In this document: piece after piece, positions 1-5,978 of the stretch
Numbering within the stretch: the first letter of the stretch is position 1
How the letters are laid out: each line of letters opens with the position of its first letter
Assembly: GCA_025965295.1 (NCBI GenBank)
Contig: JAOPXF010000316.1
Location: 1-7,394 of the forward strand
Direction: 5' to 3'
Length of the DNA: 7,394 bases
Origin: Nocardioides sp.
GTDB lineage: Bacteria; Actinomycetota; Actinomycetes; Propionibacteriales; Nocardioidaceae
Position numbers and translations under genes: made by a program
Notes under the pieces: generated by a model
What the model was told of the DNA's origin: nothing
What the model saw: only the letters and a program-made list of their open reading frames with translations
Database searches by the model: none

Positions 1-568
1 TGTGCGGGTCGGTCCAGAAGTCGATGCCCTCGACCTGGCACGCCGTCACCGTGTCGTCGCGGGAGACGTCGAGCAGGGGGCGGCGGTAGCGGTCGAAGGC
101 GCGGCGCATGCCGGCCACCGAGCGGCCACCGGACCCCCGGGCCAGGCCCAGCAGGACGGTCTCCGCCTGGTCGTCGCGGGTGTGGCCGAGCAGCACGGCG
201 GCGGCCTGGAACCGGCTGCCGATCTCCTCCAGGACGGCGTAGCGAGCCCGACGAGCCGCCGCCTCGGGACCGAGTCCGCCACCCTCGACCTGGACCCGGG
301 CCCCGACCGTCTCGTCGGCGCCCAGCGCCGCCATCTGCGCCACCACGCGCGTCGCGTGGTCGGCCGACCCGGCCTGGAGGCCGTGGTCGACGGTCGCACC
401 GATCACCCGCCAGTCGGCCCGCCCGCCCTCGAACACGGTGGCCGCCAGCAGCGCCAGGGAGTCCACGCCGCCCGAGCACGCGACCACCACGGTGCTGCCC
501 GCTGGCACGTCGGCCAGCCCGCGGCGTACGGCGATCCGCACGGCGGCGACGGCCGGGTGCAGGGACAT
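1..568 (-). CDS. tilS: tRNA(Ile)-lysidine synthetase TilS, N-terminal part (cut by the left edge)
   Basis: TilS uses ATP and lysine to convert C34 of the CAU-anticodon isoleucine tRNA to lysidine, so that it reads AUA codons; it is a cytosolic, normally essential enzyme. The 189 visible residues are the N-type ATP pyrophosphatase domain. The PP-loop SGGVDS is at residues 32-37, a VDHGLQ motif at 60-65, a basic RRARY segment at 106-110, and the family motif GHTRDDQAET at 128-137. The C-terminal tRNA-binding domains lie outside the window. The ATG at 568 is preceded by AGGAG (minus strand, 580-576) with a 7-nt spacer. It starts 15 nt after the stop of the metalloprotease-like gene, so the two are probably co-transcribed. 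Family assignment is firm from the motifs. Confidence 0.95.
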   Translation of the reverse strand, partial: MSLHPAVAAVRIAVRRGLADVPAGSTVVVACSGGVDSLALLAATVFEGGRADWRVIGATVDHGLQAGSADHATRVVAQMAALGADETVGARVQVEGGGLGPEAAARRARYAVLEEIGSRFQAAAVLLGHTRDDQAETVLLGLARGSGGRSVAGMRRAFDRYRRPLLDVSRDDTVTACQVEGIDFWTDPH

Positions 569-583
569 GCGTGTGCTCCTGTG

Positions 584-1630
584 TCAGAGGACCCGGGTCA
601 CCCAGGCCGCCGGGTCGGCGATCTCGGCCTTGGTCGGGAGGTTCTCGGGTCGCTCCCAGACGGCGTTGAAGTCGGCCATGCCGACCTTGTCGACGACACC
701 GCGTACGAACGCGGCGCCGTCGCGGTACTGGGCCATCTTCGCGTCGAGTCCGAGGACCCGGCGCAGCAGTCGGTCGAGGGTGCCGACGCCCTTGCGGCGC
801 TGGTTGAAGCTGCGCCGGATCGCGGCCACCGAGGGGATCACCGACGGACCGACGCCGTCCATCACGACGTCGGCGTGGCCCTCGAGCAGCGACATGACGC
901 CGGTGACCCGGTCGACGATCTCCTTCTGCTCGGGGCTGCCGATCACGTCCAGGAGGCTCCCGCCGTCCTTGCCGCCCTTGAGGGCCTCGACGACCCGCTT
1001 GAGGCCGTCCTCGAGGCCGGCGGGCTCGAGGGTCTCGGCGATGCCCTGCATCTGCGAGAAGAGGTGGTCGCGCATCCACGGCACGGCCGTGAACTGCACG
1101 CGGTGCGTCTCCTCGTGCAGGCAGACCCAGAGCCGGAAGTCGCTGGGGTCGGCCCGCAGCTCGCGCTCCACGTGGACGATGTTCGGCGCGACCAGCAGCA
1201 GCCGGCCGTGCGGGTCGAAGAACGGGTCGAACTGGCCGAGGACCTTGCCGGCCAGGAAGCCGAGCAGCGCACCCACCTCGGCGCCCGTGACCCGGGAGCC
1301 GACCGCCAGCGCCAGGCCGGACGGCGGGCCCTTCCGGGAGCCCAGCTTGTCGATGACCGGGCCGAGCACGGTGGCGAAGCTGTCGGCGTTGGCCTGCACC
1401 CAGCCCGCGCGGTCGACCACCAGGACGGGGGCGGTGCGGTCCGCCGCGACCAGCCCGGTGAACTCACGGACCAGTGCCGTCGAGCGCTCGGCCCCCGCAC
1501 GGAGCTCCGCCACGGCATCCGAAGCGTCCTGCGCGGTGACGCTCGGGCCGTCGCCGGCGATCCGGGACCCCAGGCGTACGGCGAGGTCCCAGTCGACCAT
1601 GCTCGCCGGCTCGGCGGGGTTCGTCGTCAT
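584..1630 (-). CDS. Zinc-dependent metalloprotease-like protein (Zincin_2 / DUF2342 family)
   Basis: A 348-residue protein with no signal peptide or membrane segment, so probably cytosolic. The zincin motif HEETH is at residues 172-176, where the two His would bind zinc and E173 would act as general base. A downstream EGHADVVMD segment (250-258) is a good candidate for the third metal ligand (E250 or H252). This is the actinobacterial family often named zinc-dependent metalloprotease or, historically, coenzyme F420 biosynthesis-associated protein. Length is close to that of the M. tuberculosis relative Rv3626c as I recall it. The substrate is unknown, and the F420 link is a phylogenetic-profile label, not a demonstrated role. 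The ATG at 1630 has no clear Shine-Dalgarno; an in-frame ATG at 1600 (giving MVDWDLA at the N terminus) is an alternative start. It lies 38 nt downstream of dacB and 15 nt upstream of tilS, consistent with one operon. Confidence 0.88.
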   Translation of the reverse strand: MTTNPAEPASMVDWDLAVRLGSRIAGDGPSVTAQDASDAVAELRAGAERSTALVREFTGLVAADRTAPVLVVDRAGWVQANADSFATVLGPVIDKLGSRKGPPSGLALAVGSRVTGAEVGALLGFLAGKVLGQFDPFFDPHGRLLLVAPNIVHVERELRADPSDFRLWVCLHEETHRVQFTAVPWMRDHLFSQMQGIAETLEPAGLEDGLKRVVEALKGGKDGGSLLDVIGSPEQKEIVDRVTGVMSLLEGHADVVMDGVGPSVIPSVAAIRRSFNQRRKGVGTLDRLLRRVLGLDAKMAQYRDGAAFVRGVVDKVGMADFNAVWERPENLPTKAEIADPAAWVTRVL

Positions 1631-1668
1631 GCACCGACCGTACCGGTGCCCGGCAACGCGGCTCCCGG

Positions 1669-3114
1669 TCAGCGACCGCAGTGGCAGGCGCCCAGTGCCG
1701 CCGCGAGCGCGTCGAGCGCGTCCCGGGCGTCGAGGGTGTCCGCGAGCGCGACCCGGTCGGCCATCAGCACGAAGACCATCGGGCGCGAGTCGAGGTCGGT
1801 GACGATGCCGGCCAGCGCACTGACCCCGGTGAGGGTCCCGGTCTTGGCCCGGACCCGGCCGCGCCCCTGCGGGGCGGAGTCGACGAAGCGGAGCTCCAGG
1901 GAGCCGGTGAACCCGGCGACCGGCAGCCCGGTCACCACCGACCGGAGCTCGGGGTGTGCCTCGGATGCGGCGAGCTGGAGCACGGCCACGAGGGTCTCCG
2001 GCGTGAGGCGGTCCTCCCGCGACAGCCCGCTGCCGTCGTACAGCGCGGCGCCGGAGGTCGGCACGCCGAGGTGGCGCAGGGTCCGGAGGACGCCGGACGC
2101 GCCCGCAGCGAAGGTGCCCCGGCCCGCGGTCTCGATCCCGACGTGGTGGGCGAGCACCTCCGCGGCCTCGTTGTCGCTGACCGACAGGGTCTGCTCGACG
2201 ATGTCGGAGAGCGGGGCGCTCTCGACGCTGGCGACCTGCGTGACGTCCGGGCCGGCCGGTTGCTCCCGCGGGATCCCGCGGACCTGCACGCCCGCGCGGG
2301 TCAGCGCCGCCGCGAAGACGCCGGCGGCCGTCGCCGAGGGGTCGGCGACGCGACCCGTGCCGGTGGCGGGCCGGCCCTCGTCGACCCAGAGGGCGGTGAT
2401 CGGGGCGACCACGCCGTCCGGCAGGTAGTTGTCGGGCCAGTGCGGATCGACGCTCGGACCCGGGAACAGCGAGTCGTCGTAGGCCAGTCGGACCACCCGG
2501 ACGCCCTGCTCGGACAGGGCCGCCGCGGTGGCCCGGGCGAGCGTGACGACGTCCGCGCGGTGCGGGTGGGCGTCGGGGTCGGGCCTGCTGGCCAGGAACG
2601 GGTCACCGCCGCCGACCAGCACGATCCGGCCCCGGCCCGGGCTCACGACGCTGGTGCGGAACGTGTGCTCGGGGCCGAGCAGGGAGAGCGCGGCGGTGGC
2701 CGTCAACAGCTTGGTGGTGGAAGCCGGCACGGCCGCACCGTTACCGCGCCGGAAGAGAGGGGTCTCCTCGCCGAGCGCCGAGACCGAGGCGAAGACGTCC
2801 GGCCCCAGGTCGGGGTCGTCCAGCCCGGCCGCGAGCGCGCGCCGCACCAGCGCCCTGTCGAGCGTGTCCGGCGCGGTGTCCGGGACGGGCGTCGCGACCG
2901 GCGCGGGACTGGTCAGCGCGGGCAGCGTCAGCCCCTCCGGCGGGGCGACGGCGGCCGGGTCGCTGCGGGGGTCCGGGCCCTCGAAGCCGAACCACCGGGA
3001 CCCGAGCTCGAAGCGGTACGACGCGACCGCGGCCACGAGGACCGCCAGCACCAGGACCACGGGGAGCCACCGGAGGAAGCGACCGCCGCCGTGGCGTGCG
3101 TCACGTCGCCTCAC
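1669..3114 (-). CDS. dacB: D-alanyl-D-alanine carboxypeptidase/endopeptidase, PBP4 type (peptidase S13)
   Basis: A 481-residue penicillin-binding protein that trims the terminal D-Ala of peptidoglycan stem peptides and may cleave cross-links. A basic N terminus is followed by a hydrophobic segment (about residues 16-31), so it is a signal anchor or signal peptide exporting the enzyme to the outer face of the membrane. A Pro/Ala-rich linker spans about 50-82. All three active-site motifs are present: STTK at 132-135 (S132 nucleophile), SDN at 313-315 and KTG at 424-426. The S13 hallmark DGSGLSR is at 360-366. Spacing from the first to the second motif (181 residues) is shorter than in E. coli PBP4, while second-to-third spacing (111) is the same. 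The start is GTG at 3114, preceded by purine-rich GGAAGGGG six nt upstream. The C terminus ends with a Cys-His-Cys triplet. It heads the minus-strand run towards tilS and diverges from ppa. The exact balance of carboxypeptidase and endopeptidase activity is not visible. Confidence 0.93.
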   Translation of the reverse strand: MRRRDARHGGGRFLRWLPVVLVLAVLVAAVASYRFELGSRWFGFEGPDPRSDPAAVAPPEGLTLPALTSPAPVATPVPDTAPDTLDRALVRRALAAGLDDPDLGPDVFASVSALGEETPLFRRGNGAAVPASTTKLLTATAALSLLGPEHTFRTSVVSPGRGRIVLVGGGDPFLASRPDPDAHPHRADVVTLARATAAALSEQGVRVVRLAYDDSLFPGPSVDPHWPDNYLPDGVVAPITALWVDEGRPATGTGRVADPSATAAGVFAAALTRAGVQVRGIPREQPAGPDVTQVASVESAPLSDIVEQTLSVSDNEAAEVLAHHVGIETAGRGTFAAGASGVLRTLRHLGVPTSGAALYDGSGLSREDRLTPETLVAVLQLAASEAHPELRSVVTGLPVAGFTGSLELRFVDSAPQGRGRVRAKTGTLTGVSALAGIVTDLDSRPMVFVLMADRVALADTLDARDALDALAAALGACHCGR

Positions 3115-3233
3115 TGCCCACCCCTTCCGACTGCGCGTTTGCGGCCATTGTGCGCGAGACTTGGTCCGGCCCGTTCACGGGCCACCCAGGACCCTGGCCC
3201 CCGACCGGGCCGATGACGACGCCGGAGGATGAC
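3115..3233. promoter_or_regulatory. Divergent dacB-ppa intergenic region, presumed promoters for both
   Basis: This 119-bp stretch separates the GTG starts of two diverging genes, so by position it must hold the promoter of ppa (plus strand), unless ppa is read from elsewhere, and that of the dacB run (minus strand). On the minus strand a CACAAT hexamer around 3145-3150 could be a -10 element, but no good -35 lies 16-18 bp upstream. On the plus strand I find no convincing hexamer pair. No clear operator palindrome was seen. Assignment rests on geometry rather than on motif strength. Confidence 0.4.
3224..3228 (+). promoter_or_regulatory. Ribosome binding site deciding the ppa start
   Basis: A perfect GGAGG sits 5 nt before the in-frame GTG at 3234. 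The alternative in-frame ATG at 3213 has only GGGC-type sequence before it and would add seven residues (MTTPEDD) ahead of the conserved N terminus. The site therefore favours GTG 3234, which gives a protein starting MLEFDV, matching the MQFDV-type start of the M. tuberculosis enzyme. Confidence 0.7.
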
Positions 3234-3728
3234 GTGCTGGAGTTCGACGTACTCGTGGAGATCCCCAAGGGGCAGCGCAACAAGTACGAGGTGGACCACC
3301 TGAGCGGCCGCATCCGCCTGGACCGGACGCTCTTCACGTCGACCCAGTACCCCGCCGACTACGGCTTCATCGAGGAGACCCTCGGCCTCGACGGCGACCC
3401 CCTCGACGCGCTCGTGCTCCTGCAGGAGCCGACCTTCCCCGGCTGCCTGATCAAGTGCCGGGCGATCGGCATGTTCCGGATGACCGACGAGGCCGGCGGC
3501 GACGACAAGGTCCTCTGCGTCCCGGCCACCGACCCGCGCCTCGAGCACCTGCGCGACATCAGCCACGTCTCCAAGTTCGACCGCCTGGAGATCCAGCACT
3601 TCTTCGAGGTCTACAAGGACCTCGAGCCCGGCAAGTCCGTCGAGGGTGCCGAGTGGGTCGGCCGCACCGAGGCCGAGGCCGAGGTGCTCGCCTCCTTCGA
3701 GCGCGCGAAGACGACGCCCGGCCACTGA
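3234..3728 (+). CDS. ppa: Inorganic pyrophosphatase, family I
   Basis: This cytosolic enzyme hydrolyses pyrophosphate to two phosphates with Mg2+ and so pulls nucleic acid, protein and lipid synthesis forward. The product is 164 residues, close to the M. tuberculosis enzyme. The family signature DGDPLDA is at residues 53-59. Every catalytic position known in E. coli PPase has a counterpart: K17, E19, R31, Y43, D53, D55, D58, D85, D90, K92, Y127 and K128. Of the two extra active-site histidines described in the mycobacterial enzyme, His21 is kept (H22 here) but His86 is replaced by Ala87. I chose GTG 3234 for its GGAGG site and family-like N terminus; ATG 3213 is in frame and is the fallback start. 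The gene diverges from dacB and ends in a convergent region with hairpins. Confidence 0.96.
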   Translation: MLEFDVLVEIPKGQRNKYEVDHLSGRIRLDRTLFTSTQYPADYGFIEETLGLDGDPLDALVLLQEPTFPGCLIKCRAIGMFRMTDEAGGDDKVLCVPATDPRLEHLRDISHVSKFDRLEIQHFFEVYKDLEPGKSVEGAEWVGRTEAEAEVLASFERAKTTPGH

Positions 3729-3742
3729 CGGAGACGCGTCAG
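3725..3742 (+). terminator. Small hairpin over the ppa stop codon, possible weak terminator
   Basis: CTGACG (3725-3730) and CGTCAG (3737-3742) form a perfect 6-bp stem with a 6-nt loop, and the TGA stop of ppa lies inside the left arm. A CGGATCCG palindrome (3743-3750) follows at once. There is no T-run after either, so this is not a canonical intrinsic terminator. It could still slow RNA polymerase or protect the 3' end, or be chance in GC-rich DNA. Confidence 0.25.
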
Positions 3743-3755
3743 CGGATCCGTTGAC

Positions 3756-3813
3756 GGTGGTCGAGCAAGGCGCGCGACCGAGCCCGCGAGGTCGCGACCG
3801 CCGTGTCGAGACC
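3756..3813. repeat. Compound intergenic palindrome (REP-like)
   Basis: A 58-bp element lies between the convergent ppa and the two-helix membrane protein gene. The core stem is CGCGACC (3773-3779) and GGTCGCG (3790-3796) around a 10-nt loop. It is extended by GGCG (3769-3772) pairing with CGCC (3799-3802) across a 2-nt bulge. The outer ends, GGTGGTCGA (3756-3764) and TCGAGACC (3806-3813), are imperfect inverted copies. The form resembles dispersed palindromic elements seen between genes in Nocardioides-type genomes, but that is recollection. Only one copy is present in this window. It could also act as a bidirectional transcription barrier, although no T-run follows. Confidence 0.5.
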
Positions 3814-3855
3814 GGGTGAGGCGAAAGACCACCGCAACCGGCGTTTGCACCCCCG

Positions 3856-4221
3856 TCAGCGCAGGGCCGGCTCCGCGTCGACGCCCGCGTCCGGAACCGG
3901 CAGGTCCTGCTCCCGGCGCACCTGGGCGCCGGTGGCCGCGACCAGGCTGACCAGCAGGCCCAGCCCGGCGAGCACCGTCCAGCGGTCCTGCTGCTGGTCG
4001 CACAGCAGCCCCAGCCGGTAGTCGGCGTACGCCGCGTGGTCGCTGCGCGGTGGCGGCGTCGCGGCGCGCTCCTCGGCACCACCGGGCGAGTAGGCCTCGA
4101 CGATCGGGCTGCCACAGGAGGCCCACCGGCCGTCGTAGTGGACGGTGGGGGCACCGCCGAGCAGCAGCGCGGCACCGAGGCCGGCGACCACCGCGATCCC
4201 GAGACAGATCCTGCGAAGCAT
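3856..4221 (-). CDS. Small two-helix membrane protein of unknown function
   Basis: A 121-residue protein I do not recognise. Residues 1-6 are basic, followed by a hydrophobic helix at about 7-23. Then comes a loop of about 57 residues with a YDGRWASCGSP segment and two cysteines (C36, C74) that could form a disulfide. A second helix at about 82-98 is followed by a basic VRRE and a polar tail. By the positive-inside rule both ends are cytosolic and the Cys-containing loop is outside. The ATG at 4221 has no recognisable Shine-Dalgarno. It is 27 nt after the methyltransferase stop and in the same frame, separated by that single TGA, so translation probably depends on coupling or is leaderless-like. 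It is last in the putative operon and converges on ppa. Codon usage resembles that of the neighbours, so I think it is real. Confidence 0.72.
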   Translation of the reverse strand: MLRRICLGIAVVAGLGAALLLGGAPTVHYDGRWASCGSPIVEAYSPGGAEERAATPPPRSDHAAYADYRLGLLCDQQQDRWTVLAGLGLLVSLVAATGAQVRREQDLPVPDAGVDAEPALR

Positions 4222-4248
4222 GGACCATGGTAGGCCCGGTGGCGGGAT

Positions 4249-4914
4249 TCAGCCGTGCTTCACGCCCCGGAAGTAGCCGAGCGCGCCGCTGACCTCCAGC
4301 GCCACGTCGTGGACGCCCCGGGCCGTCAGCCAGCTGGTGACCTGGTCGCTGGTGCACCCGGGTCCCAGCAGGCCGGCCAGCCGCCCGACCCGTCGGATCG
4401 GCTCGTAGCGCAGACCGCTGTCGTTGAGCAGCGCGCTGCCGGTGAGCACGCCGCCGGGCCGCAGCACCCGCGCCATCTCCACCACCGCACGTGCGGGGTC
4501 GGGGAAGCAGTGCAGGCCGGTGAACGTGGCCACCAGGTCGAAGGAGCCGTCGGGGAAGGGCAGGTCCTCGACGTCGGCGACGCGAGGCACCACCTGGTCG
4601 GCGACGCCGCGCTCGCGGGCGGCCGCCAGGGTGCGGTCGAGCATCGCCTGGGCGATGTCGACGGCGACGTACTCGACGCCCTGGCCGCGCCGTAGGCCGC
4701 GCAACGCGACCCCACCACCGCAGGGGACGTCCAGGATCCGCGACCCGGCCGGCTGGCGGCCGATCTCGGCGGTTGCGTCGTACAGGCGCCGCAGGTCGCT
4801 GCCGATCCCGGCACGCCACAGGGCGCCGCCCACCCGGGGGTGCTCGACGGTCCAGTCGTAGACCGTCGCCCAGAGCGGGTCCTCGCTCCAGCCACCGAGC
4901 CCGGGGATCCTCAC
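4249..4914 (-). CDS. Class I SAM-dependent methyltransferase, substrate unknown
   Basis: A 221-residue soluble protein with the Methyltransf_11 type Rossmann fold. SAM-binding motif I is LDVPCGGGV at residues 61-69. The acidic residue ending strand 2, which would hold the ribose hydroxyls, is D86 in VDIAQAML. Motif II surrounds ADVEDLPFPDGSFD (113-126). The FTGLHCFPDP and LRPGG (151-155) segments are typical post-motifs. The N-terminal 55 residues form a helical lid with Trp and Tyr residues that may shape the substrate site. No motif points to UbiE, Trm or antibiotic methylation, so I give no substrate. The start is GTG 4914, with GAGG (minus strand, 4926-4923) 8 nt upstream. It lies 32 nt downstream of the lipoprotein gene and 27 nt upstream of the two-helix protein gene. 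Confidence 0.88.
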   Translation of the reverse strand: MRIPGLGGWSEDPLWATVYDWTVEHPRVGGALWRAGIGSDLRRLYDATAEIGRQPAGSRILDVPCGGGVALRGLRRGQGVEYVAVDIAQAMLDRTLAAARERGVADQVVPRVADVEDLPFPDGSFDLVATFTGLHCFPDPARAVVEMARVLRPGGVLTGSALLNDSGLRYEPIRRVGRLAGLLGPGCTSDQVTSWLTARGVHDVALEVSGALGYFRGVKHG

Positions 4915-4946
4915 GCCCCGATCCTCGTCGCGGTGTCAAGCGACCG

Positions 4947-5978
4947 TCAGGGCCGGGGCAGCGCGATGGCCCCGGTGACGTGGACCGACCGGGAGCCCTC
5001 GAGCCGGTAGACCAGGTCGACAGCGACCGGGGCGCTACTGTCCTTCGGGACCGCGAAGACCCAGGTCCCCCCGGCGACGTAGGTTCGCGGATCGGGCTGC
5101 TGGACCAGTGCCTGGGTCGCGTCGACCCCGTCGAGTGTCGAGGCGTCCTCGAGGGCGGTGACCGCGAGATCGGTCGTCGCACCGTCGCCTCCCGCGACAG
5201 AGGCGTCGAGCAGCCGGATCTCGGCGACGTCGGCGACCACCCACTGCTGGCCCTCGTCGGCCCAGCCCTTCCCGGGCAGGTACGGCGTGCGGTAGACGGC
5301 CGAGACCGCGCAGTCCACGTGTGCCTCCTCGAGCCCGCCGGCGTCGAGGTTCCAGTCGTCGGTCGGGCAGTCGACGGACGGCGCGAAGTCTGTGCCGAGC
5401 GCGCCGATCGTCCCCGCGCGTCCGGGCGCCACGTCGCCGGTCCTCGCGTCGACCGTCTGATCGACACCGTCGTAGCTCACCACGACAACCACGTCGGACC
5501 GGGGCGCGCACGGGAGGGTGACGAAGTAGCCGGGGGCACCGAGCGGGGAGATGGACCCACCGTCGGCGCCCACGACGTAGGCGTCGCCGACCGAGTAGTC
5601 GCGCCCACAGGCACGCACCGACACTTGGGTCGCGACGGCGGGGAAGGCGAGGACGCCGCCCAGCGGAGCGGCACCCTGGTCGAAGGACATCCCGATGGGC
5701 AGCACGGAGCCGCCCTCGGGTGCCCGGACGGGCTCCAGACGCGCGGTCTGGTCGGCCGGCACCGAGTCGACGGGCGTGCCGACGTGCACGGTCAGCTCGC
5801 CGGTCGGCACGACGACCGCGGCCGCGGTGCCCGACACCGCGGCCGCCGCCTCGCTCACCAGGCCCGCCTGAGCCTGGGCCGGGGACGGGGTCTCATCGCC
5901 GCAGCCGCCGGCGACCAGCGCGAGGGTCGCGACCAGCGCTGGCAGCAGCGCGGGGCGTCGTGCGGACGGTCGCGTCAT
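4947..5978 (-). CDS. Putative secreted lipoprotein of unknown function
   Basis: A 343-residue protein. The N terminus has a basic stretch (RPSARR), a hydrophobic core at about 11-23 and a lipobox-like LVAGGC with C26 as the likely lipidated residue, so it should be anchored on the outer face of the membrane. After an Ala/Gly-rich linker comes a valine-rich, probably beta-sandwich region with four further cysteines (C124, C157, C204, C223), enough for two disulfides. The C-terminal part (about 300-340) alternates hydrophobic residues in a pattern like small beta domains of other secreted actinobacterial proteins. I recognise no family and no catalytic motif. The ATG overlaps the stop of the preceding small gene as ATGA, and its only purine run, GGGG, is 2 nt away. 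This suggests translation by termination-reinitiation. The -3 lipobox position is Ala rather than Leu, a mild deviation. Confidence 0.82.
   Translation of the reverse strand: MTRPSARRPALLPALVATLALVAGGCGDETPSPAQAQAGLVSEAAAAVSGTAAAVVVPTGELTVHVGTPVDSVPADQTARLEPVRAPEGGSVLPIGMSFDQGAAPLGGVLAFPAVATQVSVRACGRDYSVGDAYVVGADGGSISPLGAPGYFVTLPCAPRSDVVVVVSYDGVDQTVDARTGDVAPGRAGTIGALGTDFAPSVDCPTDDWNLDAGGLEEAHVDCAVSAVYRTPYLPGKGWADEGQQWVVADVAEIRLLDASVAGGDGATTDLAVTALEDASTLDGVDATQALVQQPDPRTYVAGGTWVFAVPKDSSAPVAVDLVYRLEGSRSVHVTGAIALPRP

Noticed and set aside
584..1630. Assignment to coenzyme F420 biosynthesis
   Set aside because: That name comes from co-occurrence profiling of the family. No F420 genes are in the window, and the neighbours are cell-wall, tRNA and pyrophosphate genes.
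2..2428. An 808-codon open frame on the plus strand
   Set aside because: It runs antisense over tilS, the metalloprotease-like gene and dacB, all of which have clear family motifs. Its product is low-complexity and rich in Arg, Gly, Ala and His, as expected of a shadow frame in high-GC DNA.
1681..3216. A 511-codon open frame on the plus strand opposite dacB
   Set aside because: It is fully antisense to a well-supported S13 peptidase, has no recognisable motif, and its composition is that of a shadow frame.
3111..4175. A 354-codon open frame on the minus strand across ppa
   Set aside because: It is antisense to the pyrophosphatase, whose catalytic residues are all present on the other strand.
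3803..4292. Short plus-strand open frames (for example 3803-4021, 4036-4233, 4050-4292) that might be small genes or an antitoxin
   Set aside because: They are antisense to the two-helix protein and the end of the methyltransferase, have no clear ribosome site, and have Arg-rich shadow composition.
3611..5467. A 618-codon open frame on the minus strand
   Set aside because: It overlaps the two-helix protein, methyltransferase and part of the lipoprotein in another frame and covers the palindromic region. Its product is Arg/Pro/Ser-rich without motifs.
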